A stretch of 64,000 nucleotides of DNA from Caldilineaceae bacterium (GCA_020634815.1 JACKBA010000028.1:1-64000), one strand, 5' to 3'; positions 45,585 through 55,836 are shown, numbered from the stretch's first letter. Notes: a model not told the origin generated them from the letters alone. Translations and numbers: made by a program.

Positions 45585-45613
45585 AAACCCGGAGTCTTCA
45601 AGATTCCGGGTTT
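45585..45613. terminator. bidirectional terminator between URO-D cluster and hisS
   Basis: AAACCCGGA and TCCGGGTTT pair around an 11-nt loop. On the minus strand the stem is followed by GTTTTTAC, and on the plus strand by GTCATTTT. It is placed to serve both the convergent hisS and URO-D transcripts. Confidence 0.78.
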
Positions 45614-45642
45614 GTCATTTTGCTGACCGAAAGCGCGCGGCG

Positions 45643-47010
45643 CTACAGCGCAGCCAATAGCCACTCCACAACTGCATCGTCGGCGATTTCCACCTGCTCG
45701 CCGGTGACCAGATCCTTGACCGCCACCACACCGGCTTCCTGTTCGCGCGGGCTGAGGAGCGCGGCGTAGCGGATGCTGCGCTCTTCGGCGTACTTGAACT
45801 GCTTGCCATAGCGATCGTTGTCCGGGTAGACATCCACGCGCAGGCCGGCCGCGCGCAGCCGGCGCGCCAGGGCCAGGCTGGCGGCGACCGTGCTGTCGTC
45901 GAACATGGTGACCAGGACCTGCGGCTGCGTGCTCAGCCGCTCCGGGAACATGCCGCGCTCCTCCATGATCAGGATGATGCGTTCCAGGCCGAGGCTGAAA
46001 CCGCACGCCGGGATCGTCTGCCCGCTGAACATGCCGATGAGGTCGTCGTAGCGCCCGCCGCCGCCGCCGGAACCGCTGAGGCCCGGAAACTCGATCTCGA
46101 AGATCGGGCCGGTGTAGTAGCTGAGGCCGCGCGCCAGGTACGGGTCGATGCGCAGGTGCTCGGCGGCCGGGCCGCCGGCGCTCAACGCCATGACCTGCTT
46201 CAGTTCGGCCACGCCGCGGCTGCCGAGTTCGGAGATCTCCAATAGGTTGCTGAGCCAGGCTATCGTTTCGCTATTTTCCGCCGGCGCGGCGGCCATGGCC
46301 CCAAGCAGGCTCTCCGCTGCCGCCGCCGGAACGCCGCGCGCGTCTAACTCCTTGCGCACGCCCTCCAGGCCGATCTTGTCGAGCTTGTCGATGGCGACGA
46401 GCGCGGCGCCCTCCAGGTCGTGCGGCACACCGGCCACCTCCATCAACCCGCGCAGGATCATGCGATGGTTGAGGCGGATGGCGAAGCCCGCGCGTCCCTG
46501 GAAGCCCAGTTCTTGCAGGACCTCGGCGCCGGCCGCGATAACCTCCGCCTCGACGGTCGGGCTGGTTGAGCCGACGACGTCGACATCGCATTGGAAGAAC
46601 TCGCGGTAGCGTCCCTTGGCCGGCCGGTCGGCGCGGTAGACGGGCTGCATCTGATAGCGCTTGAAGAAGCGCGGCAGCTTGCTGCGATACTCGGCGAAGA
46701 CGCGCGCCAGCGGGACGGTCAGGTCGTAGCGCATGCCGGCATCGCTGACACTGTTCTCCGTGGGCGCATCGGCCAGGGCGCGCTCCAGCTTCTCGCCACG
46801 CTTGAGCACGCGGAAAATGAGTTGGTCGCCCTCGTCGCCGTACTTGCCCAGCAGCGTGGTCAGCCGTTCCATGGTCGGCGTCTCCAGCGGCTCGAAGCCA
46901 TAGCGTTGGTAGACGCGCTTGACGGTTTCGGTGACATAGTCGCGCCGCAGGACATCCAGCGGTAAAAAGTCGCGCATGCCGCTCAGCGGCTCGGTATTGA
47001 TCTTGGCCAT
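45643..47010 (-). CDS. hisS: histidyl-tRNA synthetase
   Basis: 455 residues, class II synthetase. The N-terminus LSGMRDFLPLDVLRRDYV and motif 2 FKRYQMQPVYRADRPAKGRY (then REFFQCDVD) are clear. The HisRS-specific LARGLSYYTGPIFEIEF and GGGGRYDDLIGMF precede the C-terminal anticodon domain (VLVTMFDDSTVAASLALARR). It charges tRNA-His in the cytosol. It lies 60 bp upstream of nothing related; ald is the next gene on the same strand with a heptamer tract between. Confidence 0.97.
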   Translation of the reverse strand: MAKINTEPLSGMRDFLPLDVLRRDYVTETVKRVYQRYGFEPLETPTMERLTTLLGKYGDEGDQLIFRVLKRGEKLERALADAPTENSVSDAGMRYDLTVPLARVFAEYRSKLPRFFKRYQMQPVYRADRPAKGRYREFFQCDVDVVGSTSPTVEAEVIAAGAEVLQELGFQGRAGFAIRLNHRMILRGLMEVAGVPHDLEGAALVAIDKLDKIGLEGVRKELDARGVPAAAAESLLGAMAAAPAENSETIAWLSNLLEISELGSRGVAELKQVMALSAGGPAAEHLRIDPYLARGLSYYTGPIFEIEFPGLSGSGGGGGRYDDLIGMFSGQTIPACGFSLGLERIILIMEERGMFPERLSTQPQVLVTMFDDSTVAASLALARRLRAAGLRVDVYPDNDRYGKQFKYAEERSIRYAALLSPREQEAGVVAVKDLVTGEQVEIADDAVVEWLLAAL

Positions 47011-47039
47011 AAGAGTCTCAAATCATTGAAAACAGGGGC

Positions 47040-47075
47040 GCATCACGCATCACTCGTCACTCGTTACTCCTCACG
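47040..47075. repeat. single heptamer tract (word NCNTCAC) at the ald stop
   Basis: GCATCAC, GCATCAC, TCGTCAC, TCGTTAC, TCCTCAC run in 7-nt steps. The last unit contributes the TCA complement of the ald stop codon TGA. Only one arm is visible, so it is a half-element compared with the others. Confidence 0.65.
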
Positions 47076-48180
47076 CCAACACATACTCCGGCTCGGCGTA
47101 CTCCATGCCGAATGACTCGGCCACACCCTCGTAGGTGACATGACCCTGGAAGGTGTTCAGCCCGCGCCGGAGCGACGGACTCTTGCGCACGGCGTTGAGC
47201 CCGTCGTTGGCGAGTTGCAGCACGTAGGGCATGGTCTGGTTGTTGAGCGCAAAGGTGCTTGTGCGCGGCACGGCGCCCGGCATGTTGGCGACACAGTAAT
47301 GCAGCACGCCGTCGACCACGTAGGTCGGGTTGCTGTGTGTGGTCGGCCGTGTCGTCTCGATGCAGCCGCCCTGGTCCACCGCCACATCGACGATGACCGC
47401 ACCCTCGCGCATGCGCGAGATCATGGGGCGCGTCACCAGATGCGGGGCGCGGCCGCCGGGGATGAGCACGGCGCCGATGACCAGGTCGGCATTGAGTACG
47501 ATCTCTTCGATGTTGTACTCGTTGCTGGTGCGCGTGCGCAGCCGGCCGTGGTAGATGTCGTCCAGGTAGGTCAGCCGGTCGTGGTTGACGTCGAGCACCG
47601 TGACGTGCGCGCCCATGCCGACCGCGATCTTGACGGCGTTGCTGCCCACCGAGCCGCCGCCAATGACCGCCACATTGGCCGGCGCCACGCCCGGCACGCC
47701 GCCCATGAGGATGCCGCGGCCGCCCTGCGGTTTCTCCAGGTAGAAGGCGCCCACCTGCGACGCCATGCGCCCGGCGACCTCGCTCATGGGCTGGAGGAGC
47801 GGCAGCTTGCCGTCGGCCGTCTGTACCGTCTCGTAGGCGATGCCCGTGACCTTGTTCTCGACCAGCGCGTGGGTCAGGCGGCGGTCGGCGGCCAAATGCA
47901 GATAGGTGAAGAGCAGCAGATCGGGGCGCAGGTGGCGATATTCAGCCTCAATGGGCTCCTTGACCTTGACGACCATCTGGGCGGCCCAGGCGTCGGCCGA
48001 GTCGGCCACGATTTCGGCGCCCGATGCGCGGTATTCCTCATCCTGGATCGAGCTGCCCAGCCCGGCGCCGCTTTCGACCAGCACGCGGTGGCCGCGGCGG
48101 GTCAGCGCACGCACGGCGCCGGCCGTCAGACCGACGCGGCTCTCATTATCCTTGATCTCCTTAGGCAGACCGATCAGCAT
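47071..48180 (-). CDS. ald: alanine dehydrogenase
   Basis: 369 residues, the typical length. The start MLIGLPKEIKDNESRVGL is preceded by AAAGGAGGT, so an upstream extension is excluded. Catalytic Lys lies in MVVKVKEP (near 75) and His in LFTYLHLAAD (near 96). The NAD motif is VAVIGGGSVGSNAVKIAVGM. It reversibly deaminates L-alanine to pyruvate and ammonia. The C-terminal part NNQTMPYVLQLANDGLNAV matches the family. Confidence 0.96.
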   Translation of the reverse strand: MLIGLPKEIKDNESRVGLTAGAVRALTRRGHRVLVESGAGLGSSIQDEEYRASGAEIVADSADAWAAQMVVKVKEPIEAEYRHLRPDLLLFTYLHLAADRRLTHALVENKVTGIAYETVQTADGKLPLLQPMSEVAGRMASQVGAFYLEKPQGGRGILMGGVPGVAPANVAVIGGGSVGSNAVKIAVGMGAHVTVLDVNHDRLTYLDDIYHGRLRTRTSNEYNIEEIVLNADLVIGAVLIPGGRAPHLVTRPMISRMREGAVIVDVAVDQGGCIETTRPTTHSNPTYVVDGVLHYCVANMPGAVPRTSTFALNNQTMPYVLQLANDGLNAVRKSPSLRRGLNTFQGHVTYEGVAESFGMEYAEPEYVLA

Positions 48181-48423
48181 GGCGACTACCTCCTTTGGTA
48201 GAGCGAATGTCACGGCTTTGATTTCGGACAGGCCGGCATGCAAACGGTCGCGCACAGCCTGCATCTTCCATGCGTGCCAGTGTAGCAGCTAGAAGACATC
48301 TCTGCCAAGCGGGAACCGGCAAAATACTCAACCAGTTGGCGATCGCCCGGCTGCAATGTCGCCCCAGCAGGGCGTGCCGCCGGTTTCTTTGCCAAAGCCG
48401 GCAATTCAATAGAGAATAGACCC

Positions 48424-50250
48424 ATGACAGTAGCCGTGGATGATGGACAGGAAGCGGCCGCGATGGACCGGCAGCCGGGCCTGTGGGCGCGCGCTTGGAT
48501 GGCGGCCGGCCTGGGATGGCGGCGCCTGTGGTGCGGCGCGTCGAACGCCCGCCGCCGGCTTCTGCGCCGTCGCCTGCCCGGCTATGTGGCGCTCACCGTA
48601 AGCGGCGGATTGCTGGAGCGCGACCCGGACGTGCCATGGTATTACGACTATGTGCCCGGATACCGTGCGCCGCAGTCGCTGGAAGGGCTGGAGCGCCGGC
48701 TCATGCGCATCGCCGCCGACCCGGATATCCGCGGCGTGATCCTCTTCTTCAAGGGCGCCACATTGAGCCTGGCCCAGGCCCAGAGCCTCACGGCGTTGCT
48801 GGAGCGCTTTCGCCGACGCACGCGCACGCTGTATGGGGAGGATGCCGGTCAGCGCGTCGTCGTCTATGTCGAACAGGCGAACACCGGCGCGCTCGTCGCC
48901 GCCAGCACGGCCGACCTGCTCGTCATGGCGCCGCTGGCCGACTGGGAGATCGTCGGGTTGCGCGCGGCGCCCCTGTTTCTGAAAGAGACGCTGGCGCGGC
49001 TGGGCGTCGAGGTGCAGGTTGTGCGCGTCGCGCCGTGGAAGACCGCCGCCGATAGCTTCATTTTCAGCGAGTTGTCTGACCCCGCACGCGATCAGTACAA
49101 CTGGCTCTTTGACAGCCTGTACGCCGACATCGTCGACGGCATCGCGGCCGGGCGCAAACTCGGCGCCGAAACGGTACGATCGCTCATCGACCGCGGTCCG
49201 CTGACAGCAGCCGAGGCGCTGGCCGGTGGTCTGGTGGATGCCCTGGCCTACGAGGATGAATTGCCCGTGCTGCTGGGCACTGTCGAGGAGCCTGCGGTCA
49301 TCAAGAGCTTCGGACGCGTGCGACGACTGCTCTACCGGCGCCCGCGTCCGCCGGCGCTGGGCACGGTGGGCGTCATCAGCCTGGGCGGAACCATCATGCC
49401 GGGCGCGAGCCGGTCATTTCCTGTGCCGCTGCCTCTTTTTGGCGACGAAACCATCGGCAGCACGACGGCACAGCAGATCATCCGGGCGGCGCGCCAGGAT
49501 GACGGGCTCGACGCTGTGGTCGTGCATGTCGACTCACCGGGCGGGTCGGCGTTGGCCAGCGATCTGATCTGGCGCGAACTGGCGTTACTCAACCGCGCGA
49601 AGCCCGTCATCATCTACATGGGTGACGTGGCGGCGAGCGGCGGCTACTACATCGCCGCGCCGGGCCGCAAAATCGTGGCGCAGCGGGCGACCCTCACCGG
49701 CAGCATCGGCGTGATCATCGCCAAGGCGAACCTGGCCGGCGCCTATGCCAAGGCGAGCGCGCACGAGGACGCAGTGACGCGCGGCGCCCATGCCGGCATC
49801 TATGGCGACACGGTCGAGTGGCAGGGCGAACTGCTCGAGCGCGTCGAGCAGAGCTTGCAGCAGACCTATGCCGCGTTCAAAGCACGGGTAACCGAGGGCC
49901 GCTCCCTCGACCCGGCGGCGCTGGAGGAACTGGCGGGCGGTCGCGTCTGGACCGGTGCACAGGCGCACGTGAACGGGCTGGTCGATGCGCTGGGCGACTT
50001 CCAGACGGCGGTCGATCTTGCCTGCGTCGAGGCCGGCCTGCCGGACAGCCGGCGCGTCGATCTGGTCGCCGTCGCCGAGCCAAAGCGCTGGCTGGCGGCC
50101 GAGCCTGTTGCCGCGGCGCAACTCCTCTTTGGCCGGCGGCAATCGCAACAGATCGCCGATCTGGCGGCCTTTGTTCTCGACGGTGAGTTGTCGAATCTCC
50201 TGGAGCGTGAACGGGTGTGGCTGATGGCGCCGCACCTGCCCAGGATCTAG
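48424..50250 (+). CDS. S49 signal-peptide-peptidase SppA-like protease, long form
   Basis: 608 residues with two S49 domains, as in the 67-kDa SppA. The N-terminal domain (residues 55-260) carries the likely general-base Lys in RVAPWKTAADSF. The C-terminal domain (320-540) carries the nucleophile Ser in MGDVAASGGYYIAA and VHVDSPGGSALASDLIW. Unlike E. coli SppA there is no obvious N-terminal membrane anchor: the first 60 residues are Arg/Trp-rich. It would cleave membrane-embedded signal peptides if membrane-associated. It diverges from ald. Confidence 0.9.
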   Translation: MTVAVDDGQEAAAMDRQPGLWARAWMAAGLGWRRLWCGASNARRRLLRRRLPGYVALTVSGGLLERDPDVPWYYDYVPGYRAPQSLEGLERRLMRIAADPDIRGVILFFKGATLSLAQAQSLTALLERFRRRTRTLYGEDAGQRVVVYVEQANTGALVAASTADLLVMAPLADWEIVGLRAAPLFLKETLARLGVEVQVVRVAPWKTAADSFIFSELSDPARDQYNWLFDSLYADIVDGIAAGRKLGAETVRSLIDRGPLTAAEALAGGLVDALAYEDELPVLLGTVEEPAVIKSFGRVRRLLYRRPRPPALGTVGVISLGGTIMPGASRSFPVPLPLFGDETIGSTTAQQIIRAARQDDGLDAVVVHVDSPGGSALASDLIWRELALLNRAKPVIIYMGDVAASGGYYIAAPGRKIVAQRATLTGSIGVIIAKANLAGAYAKASAHEDAVTRGAHAGIYGDTVEWQGELLERVEQSLQQTYAAFKARVTEGRSLDPAALEELAGGRVWTGAQAHVNGLVDALGDFQTAVDLACVEAGLPDSRRVDLVAVAEPKRWLAAEPVAAAQLLFGRRQSQQIADLAAFVLDGELSNLLERERVWLMAPHLPRI

Positions 50251-50290
50251 CGCGTTTTCGGACTCATAGAGCATATGAAAGGAGTGTCTC

Positions 50291-51529
50291 ATGGAATTGT
50301 TGGCCATGCTGATCCTTAGCATTGCGATGTGGCTGCCCGGCGCCGGTGCGCCCGAGCAGCGCGAAGTACCGCCCCTGCCGCCGCCCTTCTGCGGCGAACT
50401 CGATGCGGCCGATTGCCAGTTGCTGGCCGACTCGCAGGAGTTGATGGCCGGCGTCGAATCCATGACCATGGCCCTGCAAGTGGATGCCGCCATGCGTGGG
50501 ATCCCCGAATTGGCGGATGAAGATCTCATGTTTGGCATGTCGATGGACATGAGCGTGCACCTGGACCCGGCCTTCAACGAGCAGATGCGCGCGCTGGCCA
50601 TGAGCGGGCCGGAGGAGTTGCTCGCAGCCCAGGACGAACTCGCCCAAATGGTCGTCGACTTCTACGACACGTTGGCGATGGATATGGACATGGAGATGAT
50701 GCTGCCCGGCGCGTTGTTGCAGGTGCTGGAGGCGGAAGAGGACGTCGTTCTGCCCGAAACAATGATCTATCAGACGCGCATGGTGGATGGCTACGTCTAC
50801 GTCAATCTGGACGTGCTGGCCGAGAGCATCCCGGAACTCGGCGCGGAGATGGCGTCCGAAGGTATCGAGGGCTGGATCGGCTTCGACTTTGTCGGCCAGC
50901 TCGAGCAGCAGATGAGCGGGGCGGCGCCGGTGCCGAATACGTCCACGCTGGAATCCATGCAGATGGGCATGGCCTTCAACCAGATGATGGCCGATGAGAC
51001 GATCCGCGCCCTGCTCGACCCGTACGTCACCGTCGAGCGGCTGGCGGACGAGGAACGCGACGGCATGCCGGTGGCGGTCTTCCGCACCTCCGTCGACCTG
51101 GGGAGCATGGTCTCCAACCCGGACTTCACGCGCATGTTGCGCGAGGCTGCCGACTCCATGATCGCGGCCTCCGGCGAGACGGTCGATCAGCAGGAACTGG
51201 GCGCGGGGCTCCTGGGCGTGCAGATGCTCGCCAACATTCTGGCCCGTTCCTTCGAATTCGAGATCGTGCAGGCTGTCGGTATCGAGCAGCCCTATGTGTA
51301 CGACTATGGCATGATGATGGAAATGGACTTGAGCGGGCTGCTCACACTGGCGGCCATGATCGGCGAGGATCTGCCGCCCGAACTGCTTCGTGCGAAGCCG
51401 CTCTTCAGCTTTGACATGGACGCCAGCTACGCCGACTATGACAGTGCGCCGGCAGTGGAAGCGCCGGAAGGCGCCCAGATCATCCCGCTGGATTCCATGG
51501 ATCAGGAGAGCATGAACGTCGTTTCATAG
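50291..51529 (+). CDS. secreted acidic Met-rich protein, LppX/LprG-like character
   Basis: 412 residues, family not recognised with confidence. A hydrophobic N-terminus (ELLAMLILSIAMWLPGAGA) looks like a signal peptide. The rest is strongly acidic and unusually Met-rich, for example DLMFGMSMDMSVHLDPAF, LAMDMDMEMMLPGALLQ and DYGMMMEMDLSGLL. Segments such as MVDGYVYVNLDVL and GMPVAVFRTSVDLG alternate strands and could form an LppX/LolA-like lipid-binding half-barrel. The Met clusters could alternatively bind copper. It is 40 bp after the SppA-like gene, possibly cotranscribed. Confidence 0.72.
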   Translation: MELLAMLILSIAMWLPGAGAPEQREVPPLPPPFCGELDAADCQLLADSQELMAGVESMTMALQVDAAMRGIPELADEDLMFGMSMDMSVHLDPAFNEQMRALAMSGPEELLAAQDELAQMVVDFYDTLAMDMDMEMMLPGALLQVLEAEEDVVLPETMIYQTRMVDGYVYVNLDVLAESIPELGAEMASEGIEGWIGFDFVGQLEQQMSGAAPVPNTSTLESMQMGMAFNQMMADETIRALLDPYVTVERLADEERDGMPVAVFRTSVDLGSMVSNPDFTRMLREAADSMIAASGETVDQQELGAGLLGVQMLANILARSFEFEIVQAVGIEQPYVYDYGMMMEMDLSGLLTLAAMIGEDLPPELLRAKPLFSFDMDASYADYDSAPAVEAPEGAQIIPLDSMDQESMNVVS

Positions 51530-51665
51530 ATCGTGCACCGTCATCGAAAATAACTGCACGCAACACCAGGGTTCCTGCCGTCAGTGATACGACAACACGG
51601 GCGGCTTGGAACCCTGGCTTCTGCCTGAAAGATTCATCACTCATCGTTTCACGGAGTACAAAACC
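51530..51665. other. intergenic gap with a 10-bp inverted repeat
   Basis: CCAGGGTTCC (51566-51575) and GGAACCCTGG (51608-51617) are exact complements 32 nt apart, upstream of the class V aminotransferase gene. It may be an operator or part of a hairpin; no promoter is obvious. Confidence 0.4.
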
Positions 51666-52907
<1,242 letters not shown>

Positions 52908-52934
52908 ATCGCGCGTTCTCCCCGAAGAAAAGCT

Positions 52935-52975
52935 CGCCGCCGCCGGGCATGCCATCCCGGCGGCGGCGCTCTTAT
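52935..52975 (+). terminator. intrinsic terminator after the class V aminotransferase gene
   Basis: CGCCGCCGCCGGG and CCCGGCGGCGGCG form a perfect 13-bp stem with an 8-nt loop, followed by CTCTTATTG. It starts 27 nt after the stop. Confidence 0.8.
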
Positions 52976-52996
52976 TGTGAGGCAGTCGTTGCTCGG

Positions 52997-53494
52997 TCAG
53001 TAGACCAGCCTGAGCTCGGCCTTGCCGGTGGCGGTGTCGTAGATCGCCCACGTGGCCGCGCTCTTCATGCCCAGGATCTCGCCCGGGTTGAGCAGCCAGC
53101 CCTTGCCCACGCCTTCGAGCAGCTTCGTGTGATCGTGGCCGTAGCAGACCAGGTCGAATTGACCGGACTGGGCGATGCGCCGCGCCGGCTCGGGGTAGTG
53201 GATCATGGCGACCTGCCGATCGTCGATGGCAAGTTCGGCGTAGATGCCGTGCAGCGTGATCTGCGCGTGCTTGCCGGCGATCACCTGGAGCAGGCGACCG
53301 TCGCCATCGTTGTTGCCGAAGACGACGTGAATCGGGCCGGCAAACTTCTCGCCCAGCAGATTGAGCATGAAGGGCGCACACAGATCGCCGCAGTGTAGCA
53401 GCACCTCGGCGCCGGCGGCATTGGCGTGGTCGAGCGCCTTGGTCAGCGATGCGATTTGGTCGTGGCTGTCGGAAAAGACGGCAATTTTCGTCAT
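52997..53494 (-). CDS. YfcE-type metallophosphoesterase
   Basis: 165 residues with all five motifs of the small calcineurin-like phosphodiesterases: FSDSHDQ, LHCGDL, VFGNNDG, MIHYPEP and CYGHDHTK. It hydrolyses phosphodiesters in vitro in this family; the natural substrate is usually unknown. It converges on the aminotransferase and diverges from the LysM lipoprotein gene. Confidence 0.95.
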   Translation of the reverse strand: MTKIAVFSDSHDQIASLTKALDHANAAGAEVLLHCGDLCAPFMLNLLGEKFAGPIHVVFGNNDGDGRLLQVIAGKHAQITLHGIYAELAIDDRQVAMIHYPEPARRIAQSGQFDLVCYGHDHTKLLEGVGKGWLLNPGEILGMKSAATWAIYDTATGKAELRLVY

Positions 53495-53552
53495 CGTTTC
53501 TAGGCTTCCTTTCTGCGGGCGCGCTGCCCGCCTGTGATATACTCCAGTCTAT

Positions 53553-54578
53553 ATGTTTCGAGGGCAAATGCAAACGGCTGGTTTGCGCCGAACAGCCTGG
53601 CTGGGCGGCGCGCTGCTGGCGGCGGCGCTGGGGTTGACCGGCTGCGGCCAGGTTATCACCTTATCTCCGACACCCACACCCGCGCCGACGGCTACGCTGT
53701 CGGTGAATGTCGTGGTGGCGACTCTGGCGCCCACGGCGACCCCGGCGCCCTACACGCCGGAGCCGACCCCCACGCCTACGGTGACGCCCACGCCCATTAT
53801 CCATGTCATTCAGTCCGGTGAGACGCTGCTCTCCGTCGCCGTGCAATATGACGTGAGCGTGGCCGCGCTGCAAGACGCCAACGGCATCCTCGACCCGCGC
53901 CTGCTGCAACTGGGGCAGGAACTCGTCATCCCGCGCCAGGAGGAACTCGACGCGGCGGCCACCACGCTGACACCTACGCCCACGCCGATCCCGCTGGCCA
54001 TCGAGAACGTTCACTTCAGCGAGACGACGATCGGCGGCCTCTCCGTGCTGGGCGAGGTGTGGAACAACACCGGCGCGCCGCTGGAGCAGGTGCGCGTCGG
54101 CGTCGTGCTGCTCGACGATGCAGGCCAGGAGGTGGCGCGCGCCGAGGGGCTGGTGGCGCTGGACCTGGTCGATGTCGAAGAGCGCGCACCTTTTGCTGTG
54201 CTCTTTGGCGAGCAGCCCGGCAAGTTTGCCCGCTACCAGGTCTTTCCGCTGCGCGCCGTGCCCGCCTACGTGGGCAGCTACTACCGCGATCTGGAAGTCA
54301 GCGACATCGAAAGTGTCAATGAGGGCTACGCCTCGTACACGGTGACCGGGCGTGTCAAGAATATCGGACCGGAAGAAGCAGTACAGGTGCAGGTCGTGCT
54401 GACGGCGTATGATTCGCTGGGCCGCGTCGTGGCGACGCGCAAGATCGAGCCGGATTACAACGTCGTGCCGCGCGGTGGCGAGACGACCTTTACCGCGTTG
54501 CTGGCGCCTGCGGGCGGTCCTGTCGAGCGGGTCGTGGCCGAGGCGCAAGGACGGCGCATATCAGCGGCACAGCCATAA
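53553..54578 (+). CDS. LysM-domain lipoprotein with Thr/Pro-rich linkers
   Basis: 341 residues. A signal peptide with lipobox LGLTGC (Cys near 31) is followed by a Thr/Pro-rich linker (PTPTPAPTAT, TPEPTPTPTVTPTP). One LysM domain follows at about residues 85-128 (HVIQSGETLLSVAVQYDVSV, LLQLGQELVIPRQ), then a second short linker. Two tandem FxLYD-like beta domains follow, each with a V-x-G-x-V-x-N-x-G pattern (LSVLGEVWNNTG, YTVTGRVKNIG). It probably tethers to cell-wall glycan. The sortase gene downstream (85 bp) fits an envelope role. Confidence 0.9.
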   Translation: MFRGQMQTAGLRRTAWLGGALLAAALGLTGCGQVITLSPTPTPAPTATLSVNVVVATLAPTATPAPYTPEPTPTPTVTPTPIIHVIQSGETLLSVAVQYDVSVAALQDANGILDPRLLQLGQELVIPRQEELDAAATTLTPTPTPIPLAIENVHFSETTIGGLSVLGEVWNNTGAPLEQVRVGVVLLDDAGQEVARAEGLVALDLVDVEERAPFAVLFGEQPGKFARYQVFPLRAVPAYVGSYYRDLEVSDIESVNEGYASYTVTGRVKNIGPEEAVQVQVVLTAYDSLGRVVATRKIEPDYNVVPRGGETTFTALLAPAGGPVERVVAEAQGRRISAAQP

Positions 54579-54663
54579 TAGACCCCGTCCAAGTTGCGGG
54601 GTGCGCTGCTTCTTGATATAACAGCAGGCTGAACGGGTTAACTTTCGGTTGAGTGGGTTGAAG

Positions 54664-55335
54664 ATGCGAAGCGGATTTGTCGGTTTGATTCTCATAGTTG
54701 CGGTGGGGCTGATTGCAGGTTGCGGGCGCAGCGCGTCGGCGGCCGAGGAAGCGCCTGTGCAGGCCGTTGCCGAGGCAAACTACACCGATCTGACGAATGC
54801 GGACATCGCCAATCGCCCAGTCGCCCCGTTCAAAGCGCCCGTCTTCCACGAAGTGGGCGCCAAGCGGATTCTACCCAGCCGCCTCGTCGTGCCGTCGATT
54901 AAGGTTGACACGCCTATCGTAGAATTGGGCTGGAGCACCAAGCAGGATGCCGCTGGCGCCGTCTTCAGCGAGTGGGATGTGGCCGACTACGCGGCCGGCT
55001 GGCACAAGAACAGCTCGCTGCCCGAAGAGCCCGGCAATATCGTCCTGAGCGGTCACAACAATATCCGCGGCGCCGTCTTTCGCGAACTCGATCAGCTCAA
55101 ACGCGGGGACGAGCTGGTGCTCTACGCCGGCGGGCAGGAATATGCCTACACGGTGGATGAGGTGCTGATCGTCCCGGAGAAATTCGCCACCGAGGAGCAG
55201 CGGCTCGACAACGTGCGCTACATCCAGGAGACCAAGGACGACCGCCTGACGCTCGTCTCCTGCTGGCCGCGCAACGACAACACGCATCGCATCATCGTCG
55301 TCGCCAGGCCGGAGAAGTCGGTCAGCAAGAAGTGA
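54664..55335 (+). CDS. sortase with lipoprotein-like signal
   Basis: 223 residues. N-terminal hydrophobic segment FVGLILIVAVGLIAGC ends in a lipobox-like LIAGC. The catalytic domain shows VPSIKVDTPIVELGW, the His in NIVLSGHNNIRGAVF, the Cys in LTLVSCWP and the Arg in NTHRIIVVARP, a complete transpeptidase triad. The short TLVSCWP form recalls class D/F sortases. No LPxTG-type substrate or pilin is encoded here, so its substrates are elsewhere. TTG 54649 is an alternative start. Confidence 0.9.
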   Translation: MRSGFVGLILIVAVGLIAGCGRSASAAEEAPVQAVAEANYTDLTNADIANRPVAPFKAPVFHEVGAKRILPSRLVVPSIKVDTPIVELGWSTKQDAAGAVFSEWDVADYAAGWHKNSSLPEEPGNIVLSGHNNIRGAVFRELDQLKRGDELVLYAGGQEYAYTVDEVLIVPEKFATEEQRLDNVRYIQETKDDRLTLVSCWPRNDNTHRIIVVARPEKSVSKK

Positions 55336-55347
55336 GCCGGCGCCGCG

Positions 55348-55836
55348 CTACTCCTCGTCGCGCGGCAGAAAGAGTGTCATCAACACGGCATCCTCGCCGT
55401 TGTCCTGATAGTACTTCTTGCGCAGCCCCACGGTTACAAAGCCCAGTTTCCTGTACATTTCCTGCGCCGCATGGTTGCCGGCGCGCACTTCCAGCGTGAT
55501 GTCGTAGGCGCCGCCCATATTGGCGCGCTTGATCATCTGTTCCATCAGGAGTTGGCCCAGGCGCTGGCGCCGATAGTCGGGATGGGTGGCGACCGTGACG
55601 ATGTGCGCCTCGTCGCCCGTCAGCCAGTAGCCGCCGTAGGCCAGGATCGGCGGCACCCCTTCGACGCCGGGCGGGTGCGGGCGCAGTACCCAGTAGAAGG
55701 AGAGTTGGTTGTGTACCAACTCGTTGTAGTAGGTCTGCCCGGACCACGGCGTCGTAAAACAGCGTTGCTCCAGTTCTTCGATAATGGGGAGATCTTCCAC
55801 GCTCATGGGTTGGAAGATGATGTTGAAATCGGACAT
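55348..55836 (-). CDS. rimI: ribosomal-protein-alanine N-acetyltransferase (RimI-like)
   Basis: 162 residues of the GNAT fold. The acetyl-CoA loop is VATHPDYRRQRLGQLLMEQM, with ITLEVRAGNHAAQEMYRKLG following, and GLRKKYYQDNGEDAVLMTLF at the C-terminus is typical of RimI. It acetylates the N-terminal Ala of ribosomal protein S18 in enterobacteria. Its place directly after tsaB is the common tsaB-rimI arrangement, which supports the name. Confidence 0.92.
   Translation of the reverse strand: MSDFNIIFQPMSVEDLPIIEELEQRCFTTPWSGQTYYNELVHNQLSFYWVLRPHPPGVEGVPPILAYGGYWLTGDEAHIVTVATHPDYRRQRLGQLLMEQMIKRANMGGAYDITLEVRAGNHAAQEMYRKLGFVTVGLRKKYYQDNGEDAVLMTLFLPRDEE

Noticed and set aside
47011..47039. T-box or tRNA-like leader for hisS
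   Set aside because: The region before the hisS start is very short and lacks T-box features; no tRNA-like clover-leaf was found in the window.
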